From Verrucomicrobiota bacterium (lineage in GTDB: Bacteria; Verrucomicrobiota; Verrucomicrobiia; Limisphaerales; UBA9464): a stretch of 58,306 bases of DNA. Numbering within the stretch: the stretch's first letter is position 1; each line of letters starts with the position of its first letter. The notes below the pieces were generated by a model. That model was given only the letters and a program-made list of their open reading frames with translations. It was not told the origin of the DNA and did no database searches. Shown here piece after piece: positions 26,701-35,801 of this stretch. Made by a program: the position numbers and the translations under genes. The stretch lies in NCBI GenBank assembly GCA_947471985.1, contig CANIZL010000033.1:1-58306 (forward strand), read 5' to 3'.

Positions 26701-27587
26701 TTAGCGCCGATCCGGCGCCGGCGCGGTTGTGGTACGGCGACCTGGCCGGTCAGGGCGGCGGAGTGATGGACATCTTTGAATCGTCCTTCGCTGGCGGCCG
26801 CGAAGTGCCGGCGCGCGAGTTGATGGCGGTGCGGGCGCTATTTCCGCAGGCAGCGGAGAAGGTGCCCTCGTTTGCGGCCTATGCCCGGATGTCGCTGTCG
26901 GAACTTTTTGGGGATGCCCTGGGCCAGTCCGCTCATGTCGATGCGCAATTCTATGATTCCATTCTGCTGCTGAATCGGGGCGATCATTTTGAACTGCGGC
27001 GTCTGCCGGACCAAGTGCAACTGGCACCGGTGTACGGGCTCGCGGTGGGCGATGCGGATGGCGATGGGCGCGAGGACGTTTTTGTGGCGCAGGGATTTTT
27101 CGCCGTGGATCCGTTTCGCAATCGCGCGGATGCCGGTCGCGGGGTCTGGCTTTATGGCGATGGCCAGGGCGGGTTTCGTCCGGATCTGCTCTCGGGGGTC
27201 GCCGTTTATGGTGAAGCGCGCGGGGCGGCGCTGGCGGATTTTGATGAGGACGGCCGGGTGGATTTATGTGTCGCGCAAAATGGCGCGGCGACCACGCTCT
27301 GGCGCAATACGGCGGCCCAACCCGGGCTGCGTTTGACTCTGGAAGGCACCGCGGAAAATCCGGGCGCCGTAGGCGCGGTGGTGCGCCTGCGTTGGGGAGC
27401 CGCGTTTGGGCCGTGGCGGGAACGTCATGCGGGCGCGGGCTACTGGAGCAGTGACAGTCCCGTGATGGTGCTGGGAGGCCGGCCGGGAGCGGACGCGGTG
27501 GAAGTTCGGTGGCCGGGTGGAAAATTGACCACCCACGCTCTTCCTGTTGGGGCCAAGCGATTGACGGTCCGGGCGCCGGGACCATGA
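23796..27587 (+). CDS. CRTAC1-like FG-GAP/VCBS repeat protein with ASPIC/UnbV domains
   Basis: A 1263-residue exported protein (GTG start; signal segment WLLCAAATFLLAAARGAD). It contains many FG-GAP/VCBS blades with calcium-binding DxDGDG loops, for example DVDGDGRCDIFF, DIDGDGDLDLLV, DVDGDGDLDLYV, DLDGDGDLDVVM, DFDGDGQMDLVA and DADGDGREDVFV. These should build one or two integrin-like beta-propellers. Two ASPIC/UnbV-like segments are visible, one central (IGAAVVLRWMG ... VTWPDGRRSVVSG) and one at the C-terminus (GAVVRLRWG ... VEVRWPGGKLTTH). Such proteins are surface or secreted, often in arrays in PVC bacteria, with presumed carbohydrate- or protein-binding roles. It precedes the PSD1/DUF1501 pair on the same strand. 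Confidence 0.88.
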   Translation: MPHLESWRRRIRAWLLCAAATFLLAAARGADWQAGPGHRWQTLPAVPGHAPGFTRLDGSFTGITFTNDLAESRWLTNRNLLSGAGVALGDVDGDGRCDIFFCGLDRPDQLYLNLGDWHFTNSTATAFAGAAARSALGNSTGAAFADIDGDGDLDLLVNTLGHGTHLFVNDGHGHFSEATAAAGLATQTGATSLALADVDGDGDLDLYVANFRPTTIMDEPSAHYRMQVVNGQPRVLAFNGRPVTEPDLTNRFIVTANGQVQECGEADVLWRNDTPPGGAPRFVAVPWTEGAFLDESGKALSDAVRDWGLACRFGDLNGDGLVDLYVCNDLWTPDRVWLNTRRRPGEIRFQAVSPLAVRANSTFSMGVDFGDLNRDGNTDFFTVDMLSRFHTNRQTQLAGMSPVARFPGRFNEREQVQRNCLQLGRGDGTYAETAWQSGVAASEWSWGPVFLDVDLDGYEDILITNGQWRDFQDSDGAERLQAAQRGGRTLTSAEIAALVRSFPNFATPNVAFHNRGAAAAGFVPRFDEVGVQWGFAASGVSQGAALADLDGDGDLDVVMNNLMEAPGLYRNEAAGARVAVQLKGRAGNQQGIGAAVVLRWMGAEAKAGGLPREQRVDFIAGGRYLAGDEARRTFAAAVGESYELEVTWPDGRRSVVSGVSAGRLYELSEPDDAPVPAAPTRNGPSFVDVTAALNHRHVDEDFSDAGRQPLIPRRLSSLGPGVTWADVNADGHDDLLVATGKGGRLAVLVGDGQGGFRSLDEPPFNRVQGRDLTTVLSLHPGMLFAGVANYEDGQTNGGCVAIFDSESKRAGTSLSGQLSSVGPLAAADVDGDGTLEIFAGGRVIAGRYPEPATSLLLGTAGGRLTVQRRFESLGLVSGACFSDLNGDGRPELALATEWGPLQVFRNVGGVLEPWDVPVTSARSTDPRKLSGYSGLWNSIIAGDFDGDGQMDLVAGNWGANTRVSQSADFSADPAPARLWYGDLAGQGGGVMDIFESSFAGGREVPARELMAVRALFPQAAEKVPSFAAYARMSLSELFGDALGQSAHVDAQFYDSILLLNRGDHFELRRLPDQVQLAPVYGLAVGDADGDGREDVFVAQGFFAVDPFRNRADAGRGVWLYGDGQGGFRPDLLSGVAVYGEARGAALADFDEDGRVDLCVAQNGAATTLWRNTAAQPGLRLTLEGTAENPGAVGAVVRLRWGAAFGPWRERHAGAGYWSSDSPVMVLGGRPGADAVEVRWPGGKLTTHALPVGAKRLTVRAPGP

Positions 27588-27665
27588 CGGCGCGGCTCCG
27601 ATCTGCGCCTCGCTAATCAGCGGGTTTGATTGGCCGACGGGCGGCACGGTGCGCAGATTTATCGC

Positions 27666-30230
27666 GTGCTTCCCCTCGCGGATAAAACCATCGCGAACTG
27701 GCGCGGCTGGCTCGGTCGCAGCGGCGGTTGGTTGCTGGTGGTCGGGCTTTCGCTGTCGGCGCTGTCAGCGCGGGCGGCGGCGGGACCGGATTTCACCCGG
27801 GAAGTGCGCCCGATCCTGGAGAAGCGTTGCGGCACCTGTCACGGCCGCTTGCAGCAGAAGGGCAAGCTTCGCTTGGACGCCGCGAGCCTGGTGCGCCAAG
27901 GCGGCAAGCACGGTCCGGCCGTGGAGCCGGGTCAGCCTTCGGTCAGCCGACTTCTTGTCCGAGTTCTCAGCACCGACAACGAGGAGCGCATGCCGCCCGA
28001 GGGAGCGCCGCTGGAGGCCGGACAGATCGCCATCCTGCGGGCTTGGATCGAGGGCGGTGCCGTGGTGCCGGAGAAGGAAGTCGTCGCGCCCGCCCCGGCC
28101 GAGCATTGGTCGTTTCAACCCATTCGGCGCCCGGCGGCTCCGCCCGTGCGTGCGGCATCCTGGCCGCGGAACCCGGTGGATGCCTTCATCCTCGCGCGAC
28201 TGGAGGCCCGTGGATTGCCTCCGGCCGCCGAGGCCGCACCGGCAAGTTTGTTGCGCCGGATTTATCTCGATCTGACCGGACTGCCCCCGGCGATCGCCGA
28301 GCAGGACGCCTTCGCCGCCGAGGCCGCCACGAATGCGCCTGCGGCGCTGGACGTGGTGATTGATCGCCTGCTGGCCCGCACGGCTTACGGCGAACGCTGG
28401 GCGCGCCATTGGCTGGATCTGGTGCGCTACGCTGACAGCAACGGCTATGAACGCGACGCAGCCAAACCACTGGTCTGGCAGTACCGCGACTACGTCATCC
28501 GGTCGCTGAATGCGGACAAGCCGTATCCGCGTTTCGTGCAGGAACAACTCGCGGGCGATGAACTGCCGGATGCGTCGCGGGAGACCGTGATCGCCACGGG
28601 CTTTCATCGGCTGGGTCACTGGGACGACGAACCGGCCGACGTCGATGCGGACCGGTTTGATCAGTTGGACGATTTGGTGCGGACGACCTCGGAGGCATTT
28701 CTGGGGCTCACCTTGGGTTGTGCGCGGTGTCATGATCACAAGTTCGAACCGTTGTCGACCCGGGACTACTACGCGCTGACGGCGGTATTTGCTCCGCTGC
28801 GACGACCGCAGGATGGGCGCACCGAGCGGACGCTGCCGGCGGGATCGCCTGCCGAGTTGGCGGCCCTGGCGGCCCGCGATCGGGAACTGACGCGCCTGGA
28901 GGACGAAGCCCGGGCGGTGCGGGCGAAATTCCGGGACGAATACATTCAAGACGATCGCTGCCCGCTGCCGGCGGAAAGTCTGAAGGCCTGGCGGACGCCC
29001 CCGCCGCAACGTTCGGAAGCGCAGAAAAAGCAGGTCGCCGAATCCACCAAATCCCTGGATGAAGCCGCGGAGCGGGCGTGGCTGGAGCCCGTGCGTCAAC
29101 GTCTCGCCGAACTGGAACAGGGCAAACAAGCGCAACGCACTGCGGTTCCTGATCTCCTGCACGGATACTTTTTGCAGGAGCCGCCCGGCGCCCCGATTCC
29201 CGCCACGCAGGTGTTGGTACGCGGAAATCCGCACCGGCCCGGTGATACGGTGGTGGCCGCCGTTCCGGCGATCCTCGACGCGAAACCACTGGTCAAACCG
29301 GACGACATCACCCGCACCTCCGGCCGGCGTCTGGCCTTCGCGCGCTGGCTGACGGCACCGGAAAATCCGCTGCTGGCGCGCGTGATCGTCAATCGCGTCT
29401 GGCAGCAGCATTTCGGCACCGGGCTGGTGCGCACACCGGGCGACTTCGGGCTCATGGGGGAGCCCCCAACGCATCCGGAATTGCTCGATTGGCTGGCGCA
29501 CTGGTTCATTCACGATGCCGGGGGATCCCTGAAAAAGCTGCATCGCCTGCTGCTGACCAGCCGCACCTGGCGCATGGCACGACAACCGGCTGTCGATGTG
29601 TCCACGGTCGATCCGGAGAACCGTCTGTGGTCGCATGTGCCGTATCGTCGGTTGGAGGTTGAAGCCATTCGTGATTCGATGTTGGCGGTGAGTGGGCAGC
29701 TCAATCCGCAGCCGTTTGGTCCGCCGATGTTTCCCGACATTCCGTCGCAGGCGCTCGAAGCCAACACGGACAAGGCGAGCATCTGGACCGCGTCCAGTGA
29801 GGCCGAACAATCGCGTCGCACGATCTACGCGTTCATCAAACGTGGCTTGGTGGTACCGATGCTCGAGGTGCTGGATCTCTGTGATACGGTGCAATCCGCG
29901 CCGCGGCGACAAATCACCACCGTCGCCCCGCAGGCTTTGACCTTGTTCAACGGGACGTTTGTGAACACGCAGGCCAGGCACCTGGCGGCGCGTTTGCGTC
30001 GCGAGGCGGGGGTGGACGTGATCGCGCGGATCGATCTGGCCTATCGACTGGCCTTGGGACGCCGTCCCCGGCCGGCGGAGGTGTCCGCCTTGCAGGAATT
30101 TCTCAATCGCGAACGGGCGTCTCGGTCGGCGGAGCCAACCGTGGCGGGCGCGTCGTCGCCGGACGAACAGGCCTGGGTGCAAGTTGCGCGCGTGGTGCTC
30201 AATCTCAACGAGTTGGTCTATCCGGATTAA
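27666..30230 (+). CDS. Planctomycete-type cytochrome c, PSCyt2 and PSD1 domain protein
   Basis: I take the GTG at 27666 (854 residues) because it places the signal peptide (WLLVVGLSLSALSARAAAG) normally; a TTG at 27630 is in frame upstream. Domains in order: PSCyt1 with heme motif CGTCH (residues 55-59) and later MPP ligand loop; PSCyt2/DUF1549 (about 160-370; DLTGLPP, WARHWLDLVRYADSNGYERD, CARCHDHKFEP as a second CxxCH); a charged spacer; and PSD1/DUF1553 (about 550-830; RLAFARWLTAPENPLLARVIVNR, WQQHFGTGLV). These exported hemoproteins are abundant in PVC bacteria and almost always paired with DUF1501 proteins; their function is not established. The DUF1501 partner starts five bases downstream. 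Confidence 0.93.
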   Translation: MLPLADKTIANWRGWLGRSGGWLLVVGLSLSALSARAAAGPDFTREVRPILEKRCGTCHGRLQQKGKLRLDAASLVRQGGKHGPAVEPGQPSVSRLLVRVLSTDNEERMPPEGAPLEAGQIAILRAWIEGGAVVPEKEVVAPAPAEHWSFQPIRRPAAPPVRAASWPRNPVDAFILARLEARGLPPAAEAAPASLLRRIYLDLTGLPPAIAEQDAFAAEAATNAPAALDVVIDRLLARTAYGERWARHWLDLVRYADSNGYERDAAKPLVWQYRDYVIRSLNADKPYPRFVQEQLAGDELPDASRETVIATGFHRLGHWDDEPADVDADRFDQLDDLVRTTSEAFLGLTLGCARCHDHKFEPLSTRDYYALTAVFAPLRRPQDGRTERTLPAGSPAELAALAARDRELTRLEDEARAVRAKFRDEYIQDDRCPLPAESLKAWRTPPPQRSEAQKKQVAESTKSLDEAAERAWLEPVRQRLAELEQGKQAQRTAVPDLLHGYFLQEPPGAPIPATQVLVRGNPHRPGDTVVAAVPAILDAKPLVKPDDITRTSGRRLAFARWLTAPENPLLARVIVNRVWQQHFGTGLVRTPGDFGLMGEPPTHPELLDWLAHWFIHDAGGSLKKLHRLLLTSRTWRMARQPAVDVSTVDPENRLWSHVPYRRLEVEAIRDSMLAVSGQLNPQPFGPPMFPDIPSQALEANTDKASIWTASSEAEQSRRTIYAFIKRGLVVPMLEVLDLCDTVQSAPRRQITTVAPQALTLFNGTFVNTQARHLAARLRREAGVDVIARIDLAYRLALGRRPRPAEVSALQEFLNRERASRSAEPTVAGASSPDEQAWVQVARVVLNLNELVYPD

Positions 30231-30235
30231 GTTCG

Positions 30236-31702
30236 ATGAATCCCAATCGCTTTTCTCCCCACCGCACGCTGGGCGCGCGCACCCGCCGGGACTTTCTGGC
30301 GCAGGCCGGCGGCGGTTTTGCCAGCCTGGCGTTGGTGGATCTCCTCACCCGCTCCGGGGTGTCGCTCGCGGCGGCCGCTTCCGCGCGATCTCCGGCCTTA
30401 CCACCGCTCCCGCATTTCCGTCCCAAGGCCAAGCGCGCCGTGTTCCTGTTCATGAACGGCGGTCCGAGTCAGGTCGATACCTTCGATCCCAAACCCGCCT
30501 TGGTTCGCTGGCAGGGGAAGGCCTACACGGGCGACGCGAAGGTGGGTTCGAATGGCCGCCCCGTCGGTCGATTGATGCCCTCGCCTTTCGAGTTCCAGCG
30601 GCATGGTCAAAGCGGGTTGGAGATCAGCAGTCTGTTCCCGCACACGGCCCGGTTTGCGGACGATCTGTGCGTCATTCGCTCAATGCACAGCGATACGGCG
30701 GCCCATGCGAGCGGTTGCCTGCAGATGAACAGCGGCCGTGTGTTTATTGGCCATCCGTCGCTGGGCGCGTGGTTGAGTTACGGGCTGGGGTTGGAGAACG
30801 AGAATCTGCCGGGCTTTGTGGTCATGACGGATCCCCGCGGAGGACCGATTGGCAGCGCCTCGAATTGGTCCGCGGGGTACATGCCGGCGGCGTATCAGGG
30901 GACTTTGTTTCGCAGTGCCGGCTCGCCCTTGCTGGATCTTGCCACGCCGCCCGGGACCACGGATCGCACCCAACGGCACGCCCTGGATTTGCTGAACGAA
31001 TTGAATGGGCAGCACCTGTCGGATCCCGCCCGGGCGCAGCATTCCGAGATTGCGGCGCGAATGGCTTCCTATGAGCTGGCGTATCGCATGCAGTCTTCCG
31101 CGGGGGAAGTGGTGGATCTTGGCCGGGAATCGGCGGCCACTTTGGAGCGCTACGGCATTAACGATCGGGTGACGGCCGACTTCGGTCGCAAATGCCTCAT
31201 CACCCGTCGGCTGTTGGAACGGGGTGTCCGTTTCATTCAGCTCTATTCCGGTGGCGGGCATATCGAGGACACCTGGGATGGACATAACGATTGTCTCAAT
31301 AACCACCGCCTGCACGCGGCGGAGACGGATCGCCCCATTGCCGCGCTGATGGGGGATCTCAAGCAATTGGGTCTGTGGGACGAAACCCTGCTGATCTGGG
31401 GCGGGGAATTTGGTCGTACGCCGACGAGTGAGGGCGTGGACAAACCGGGGCGGGATCACAACTGGCACGGATTTTCCATGTGGCTGGCCGGGGCGGGCGT
31501 GCGGGGCGGTCAGGCCATCGGGGCGACGGATGAATTCGGGTTCAAAGCGGTGGAGCAGCCAGTCCATGTCTCCGATCTGCACGCGACAATCCTGCACTTG
31601 ATGGGGTTGGATCACCGTCTGCTGAGCTATTTTAACGGCGGCCTCGATCAGCGACTCACCGGCGTCGTTGAGCGGAATGTGGTAACCCAGGTGCTGGCCT
31701 GA
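30236..31702 (+). CDS. DUF1501 (sulfatase-like fold) Tat-exported protein
   Basis: A 488-residue protein with a twin-arginine signal (ARTRRDFLAQAGGGFASLALVDLL, shown only in part) so it is exported folded. The body is a DUF1501 domain of the alkaline phosphatase/sulfatase superfamily: FLFMNGGPSQVDTFDPKP near 65-82, CLQMNSGRVFIGHPSLGAWLSYGLG, GGHIEDTWDGHNDCLNNH, and WGGEFGRTP-GVDKPGRDHN near the C-terminus, where His/Asp/Glu residues look able to bind metal. Catalytic activity is not established for the family. It starts five bases after the PSD1 gene, the usual arrangement, so the two act together. The stop is followed by a small hairpin and the convergent synthetase gene. Confidence 0.93.
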   Translation: MNPNRFSPHRTLGARTRRDFLAQAGGGFASLALVDLLTRSGVSLAAAASARSPALPPLPHFRPKAKRAVFLFMNGGPSQVDTFDPKPALVRWQGKAYTGDAKVGSNGRPVGRLMPSPFEFQRHGQSGLEISSLFPHTARFADDLCVIRSMHSDTAAHASGCLQMNSGRVFIGHPSLGAWLSYGLGLENENLPGFVVMTDPRGGPIGSASNWSAGYMPAAYQGTLFRSAGSPLLDLATPPGTTDRTQRHALDLLNELNGQHLSDPARAQHSEIAARMASYELAYRMQSSAGEVVDLGRESAATLERYGINDRVTADFGRKCLITRRLLERGVRFIQLYSGGGHIEDTWDGHNDCLNNHRLHAAETDRPIAALMGDLKQLGLWDETLLIWGGEFGRTPTSEGVDKPGRDHNWHGFSMWLAGAGVRGGQAIGATDEFGFKAVEQPVHVSDLHATILHLMGLDHRLLSYFNGGLDQRLTGVVERNVVTQVLA

Positions 31703-31705
31703 CGG

Positions 31706-31722
31706 CGGCCGGTCTCCGGCCG
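31706..31722. terminator. Small stem-loop between convergent genes
   Basis: CGGCCGG (31706-31712) and CCGGCCG (31716-31722) form a 7-bp GC stem with the loop TCT. It fills most of the 22-base gap between the DUF1501 and synthetase stops and may act on both strands. No U-tract is present. Confidence 0.3.
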
Positions 31723-31724
31723 AT

Positions 31725-34700
31725 TCAGACCGCGATGCTCGGGACGGCGCGGGGCGGAGGGACCGCGGGCCCGGCGGGAAGACCTTCCGGGCGGGCGCGG
31801 GTGGGGAAGCCGGCGTAGGTGCGGTTCGGCAGCAGGCGCTCATGCTTCATCACGACGCTGTGCGGTGCGACGCGGGTGTGGGCCCCGATTTCCGCGCCGT
31901 AGAGCAGGATTGCATTCTGGCCCACGGTGGCGCCCCGGTGGATCGTGACCCGGTCGATCTTGAGGACCCGATCCTCAAACGTGTGTGCTTGAAACAGGCA
32001 ATCGACCGTGGCGTCATCCTCGACCGAGAGCATGTCGGGATCGGGAAGATCGTGCGCAAAGCCGCCGCCCAAAACCACGCGTCGACCGATGCGGACGCCG
32101 GTGGTGCGGAGGAGGGCATTGAGCAGGAGGCTGCCTTCCAGCAGGAGAACCAGATCGATGGCGTAGAGACTCCAAGCCAGGCACACGAAATCCCAGCGGC
32201 TGGCCCAACACGACCACAAAGCGTGCACTCCGGGACGCACCCGGCCCAGCAGCGCCCATTTGAGGGCGATCACCATCAAGGCCGATGCCGTGATGATGGA
32301 GAGATGAATCAGCGGTACAGCCAACCACAGCCAGGCCGATCCTGCCAGAGCGCCCTGAGCGAACAGCATCAGGCTGAACCACGCCGACAACAGCGCGGCC
32401 GGCGGCACGGGCAGGGCAAAACGCAACAGCTCCCAGGTGACCCGATTCGCGTAGCGCAGCAAATTAGGCTCGTGCGTGAGGCGACGATCCTCCTCGATGA
32501 TCTGCCGGCGCGGCAGTTCAAACGGCGGATGTCCAAACCAAGCCGAATCGGCGCGAATTTGCGTGGCATCGGCCACCGTGCCCACGCCCAGCAGAATGTC
32601 GTCCGGCAATTCTTGCCCGGCGGCGATAACCACACCGTTGCCGAGAAACGTATTGGTGCCGAGACGCACCGGCGCAACGGTGACCGTGCCACGATGGATC
32701 CGCGGCCCCCCAAGATAAATTCCGTCCGCGCAAAACGTATTCGCCCCGATGCTCACTGTTTCGGGGAGGGTATCGATCAACCCGCTGATTTCGCATCCGG
32801 GGCCAATTTTCATGCCCGCGCAGCGCAACCAGAAGGGCCAAAACAGCGTGCCGTAGAGCCAGCGACCGGCGGAGTCGACGAGTCCGGCTTTCAACCAAAT
32901 CCGCACGTACCCCGGATGCCATCGACGGGTGACTCCGGCCGGAATCCGCCCCATACCCCGGCAGACGAGGGCTTCCATGAGAAGGGTCAAGGGCACCGAA
33001 AAAGCTGCGACGAGAAGGGCGGCGAAAAATACCTGATGATTGGCAGAGGGATGCTGCAACCACGCGATGGCATCGTCGGAGTCGATCTGATGGAGGCGGG
33101 CCAGGCCGAGGGTCAGCAGCTCGGTGGGTAAGGCCAGGATCACGAGGAGCGCGAGACGTGCGGCCACGAGGCAGAGGCCGACCCAGTGCGGCGAAACGGG
33201 GCCGTTGTCGCGGGGCAGGGTGGGCGCGGGTGGGGAGGTTCCGACCGGGCGCGCGGGAATGCCGTCCCAGCGTTCGCCGGCGGGAATCCGGCCACCCCGG
33301 GGCAGCGCGGCGCGGGCGTTCAGAAAGGTGTCCGTTTCCAGGTGCGTGTCGCCGCCGACGCCGGCGTGGGTCTCCAGCGTGCTCCGGGCACCCACAGTCA
33401 CCGGGGAGATAATCAAATGCCGATCCGCCAATTCCGTGAGCTGCAGGCTGGCATCCTGGCCGAGGGTCACGTCATCCCCGATCTCCAACAGGTCCCAGCC
33501 GCCGTGGAAAAGATCCACGCCGCGGTGCAAGTGGACGCGCTGACCGATTCGAGCGCCCAAGGCCCGCAAGGCGGAGTTTTGAAACTCGGTTCCCTCGATG
33601 ACCCACCACGGCACGAATCGGAGGGTCTGCAGCACCATCCAGTGACGGACATAAAACCAACCCCAGACCGGGGCGTGTTGCGGTCGGTACCGGCCGATCA
33701 GGCCCCATTTGACCGCCGCTCCGAGTCCGATCACGAGCGGGGTGAGGGCGGTGATCACCAGTAAGCCCAAGGCCGGTCCCACCAAGGTTAGCGTCACCAA
33801 GCCCATTTTCTCGGCAAGCCAGGGCAGGGCGTGGAACGCGGCCAGGTACGCCAGGCCGGCGCTGACACTGACCGTGACGAGCATCCACGCGGCTTGGATG
33901 AGGGTGGCGAAAATCGGGCGACCGGCGGTGGCGGTCGCGATCTCCCGTGAAGGGGTGGGCATCTCGGTTGGCGGTGCCACTCGTTGCGCCAGCACGCCCG
34001 CCGACCGGCATTCGTACAAATCGCGAACCGTCAGTGTCGCCGTCGCCGGATCCTCGCGCAGTCCGGAGATGGCGATCGCCGCGCTCAGCGAATCGCCGCC
34101 CAGATCATCAAAGAAATCGGCGTGGACCGAAATGTCTCCGTGGCTCGGGAAGACCTGGTGGAACACCGCCACTATGCGGGCTTCGGCACCCTCTTCCGTG
34201 TCTTCGGTCGATCGCGCCGATGGTCGGCTTGTGGCCTCCAGAGCGGGAAGTTGGCGACGATTTATTTTGCCGCCGACCGACTTGGGCAGCTCGGGCAGGC
34301 AACCGAAGCGGGCGGGAATCATGTAGACCGGCAGCAAGGTCTTCAGGGTCCCTTTCAGGGTGTCGAAGCAGGGCGGGGTAGCGGGAGTTGCCGGCACGAT
34401 CCAGGCGACCAGAAACTCCTGGGCGCCCTCACCCTGCACCCGGCAGGCGGCTTCGCGGACACCGTCGCATTCGGCCAACCGCGCCTCGATCGCTTCCAAT
34501 TCCACCCGGTATCCCCGCAGCTTCACCTGCGAATCCATCCGACCAAAATAGAGAAACGTTCCATCCGGGCGCCGGCTGACGAGATCGCCGGTGCGATAAA
34601 TCCGTCCCAGTTGCGGGTGCTGCGGGAATTTTTCCTGGGTGAGTTCGGCTCGATTGCGATAACCCCGGGCCAGACCCGCACCACCGAGGCAGAGTTCGCC

Positions 34701-35801
34701 CCGTTCGCCCAGGGCGACTTCCTGCAGGGACTCGTTGAGCACCCACGCCTGCATGCCGGGGATCGGCCGGCCGATGGAGATTTCCTCGCCCGGTCGGATT
34801 TGCGTGCGCAAGGCGGTGACCGTGCATTCGGTCGGGCCGTAGCCATTTTCCAATCGGCGACCGATCGACCATCGGTCCGCCACATCGCGCGGCAGGGCTT
34901 CGCCACCGACGTAAAGCAGACGCAATCCGGGCAATGCCGCCGCTGGATCCGGACAGCCTGTGGATCGCAGGAGGGTGGGCGGTGGGCATAACACGGAAAT
35001 TCGCTCCCGGGCGAGCCACGGAATCAGATCGGGCCCCAGCCGGGACGCTTCATCGTCCATGACCACCACCGTTGCCCCGGCGGCCAGGCCGAGCCACAGC
35101 TCTTCCACCGATGAGTCATAAGCCGGCGAGGATCCCTGGGCGACGCGATCGCCGGGGGCGAGCCCGAATTCCGCCAGATCCGACGCCACGAGATTGGTGA
35201 TCCCTTGATGCTCGATCATCACCCCTTTCGGGCGACCGGTTGTGCCGGAGGTGTAGATCACGTACGCCAGACTTCGGGGGGACAACCATTCCGGAGACGG
35301 CAGCGGTTCAAATCCGGGGGCCCGGGTATTGGGGTTGATCCGTGCGGTCACTTGGCACACTCGATTCGGTGCCAGGCCGCAGGTTTTTAATCGGACGGAT
35401 CCCGCACGATCCGTAAATACGGCCACGGCTTGGGCGTCGGCGAGAATTTCCCGAATCTGTTCCTCTGGAAATGCGGGATCGATGCAGGTATAGGCGGCGC
35501 CGGAGAGCAAGGCGGCGAGTTGGGCGCTGTAAAGATGTTCCGAATCCTTGGGAAGCAGAATGCCCACCACGCAGTCCGGGGAAACCAGCGGCTGTAGAAA
35601 TTCCGCGAGGAATCGCGCCTGGTGGTGGAGTTCGGCGTAAGTGATCACCCGGCGCTCCGATCGATTCGTTGCCGGAGGGATATCGATCGCGGGATGATCC
35701 GGCCATCGCCGGACGGCAGCGAGGAAGAATTCGTGGAGCGATCCCGGAGCCGCGACGGCGGGAACCGGAGGACCCTGCCCGGATTCGGCCCGACTGCTCA
35801 T
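31725..35801 (-). CDS. Pls-like single-module nonribosomal peptide synthetase
   Basis: A 1358-residue protein. Adenylation domain, about 20-520, with core motifs VIYTSGTTGRPKG (181-193), YDSSVEELW (228-236), NGYGPTE (319-325), YRTGDL and GGKINRR (K512). Carrier domain about 535-605 with phosphopantetheine Ser571 in LGGDSL. Then six predicted membrane helices (about 631-655, 668-697, 873-896, 922-945, 1123-1150, 1158-1183) interleaved with three left-handed beta-helix domains (about 735-850, 990-1090, 1225-1335). No condensation or thioesterase domain is present. This is the layout of epsilon-poly-L-lysine synthetase (Pls, about 1,320 residues). Hand alignment to the phenylalanine-activating A domain gives specificity residues D S E C Y G G V T K; Glu at the third position suits a basic amino acid (inference). 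The ATG overlaps the SET stop by four bases. Confidence 0.88.
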   Translation of the reverse strand: MSSRAESGQGPPVPAVAAPGSLHEFFLAAVRRWPDHPAIDIPPATNRSERRVITYAELHHQARFLAEFLQPLVSPDCVVGILLPKDSEHLYSAQLAALLSGAAYTCIDPAFPEEQIREILADAQAVAVFTDRAGSVRLKTCGLAPNRVCQVTARINPNTRAPGFEPLPSPEWLSPRSLAYVIYTSGTTGRPKGVMIEHQGITNLVASDLAEFGLAPGDRVAQGSSPAYDSSVEELWLGLAAGATVVVMDDEASRLGPDLIPWLARERISVLCPPPTLLRSTGCPDPAAALPGLRLLYVGGEALPRDVADRWSIGRRLENGYGPTECTVTALRTQIRPGEEISIGRPIPGMQAWVLNESLQEVALGERGELCLGGAGLARGYRNRAELTQEKFPQHPQLGRIYRTGDLVSRRPDGTFLYFGRMDSQVKLRGYRVELEAIEARLAECDGVREAACRVQGEGAQEFLVAWIVPATPATPPCFDTLKGTLKTLLPVYMIPARFGCLPELPKSVGGKINRRQLPALEATSRPSARSTEDTEEGAEARIVAVFHQVFPSHGDISVHADFFDDLGGDSLSAAIAISGLREDPATATLTVRDLYECRSAGVLAQRVAPPTEMPTPSREIATATAGRPIFATLIQAAWMLVTVSVSAGLAYLAAFHALPWLAEKMGLVTLTLVGPALGLLVITALTPLVIGLGAAVKWGLIGRYRPQHAPVWGWFYVRHWMVLQTLRFVPWWVIEGTEFQNSALRALGARIGQRVHLHRGVDLFHGGWDLLEIGDDVTLGQDASLQLTELADRHLIISPVTVGARSTLETHAGVGGDTHLETDTFLNARAALPRGGRIPAGERWDGIPARPVGTSPPAPTLPRDNGPVSPHWVGLCLVAARLALLVILALPTELLTLGLARLHQIDSDDAIAWLQHPSANHQVFFAALLVAAFSVPLTLLMEALVCRGMGRIPAGVTRRWHPGYVRIWLKAGLVDSAGRWLYGTLFWPFWLRCAGMKIGPGCEISGLIDTLPETVSIGANTFCADGIYLGGPRIHRGTVTVAPVRLGTNTFLGNGVVIAAGQELPDDILLGVGTVADATQIRADSAWFGHPPFELPRRQIIEEDRRLTHEPNLLRYANRVTWELLRFALPVPPAALLSAWFSLMLFAQGALAGSAWLWLAVPLIHLSIITASALMVIALKWALLGRVRPGVHALWSCWASRWDFVCLAWSLYAIDLVLLLEGSLLLNALLRTTGVRIGRRVVLGGGFAHDLPDPDMLSVEDDATVDCLFQAHTFEDRVLKIDRVTIHRGATVGQNAILLYGAEIGAHTRVAPHSVVMKHERLLPNRTYAGFPTRARPEGLPAGPAVPPPRAVPSIAV

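Noticed and set aside
27765-30182. 805-residue frame opposite the PSD1 gene
   Set aside because: Antisense shadow; the plus-strand frame carries CxxCH motifs and known domains.
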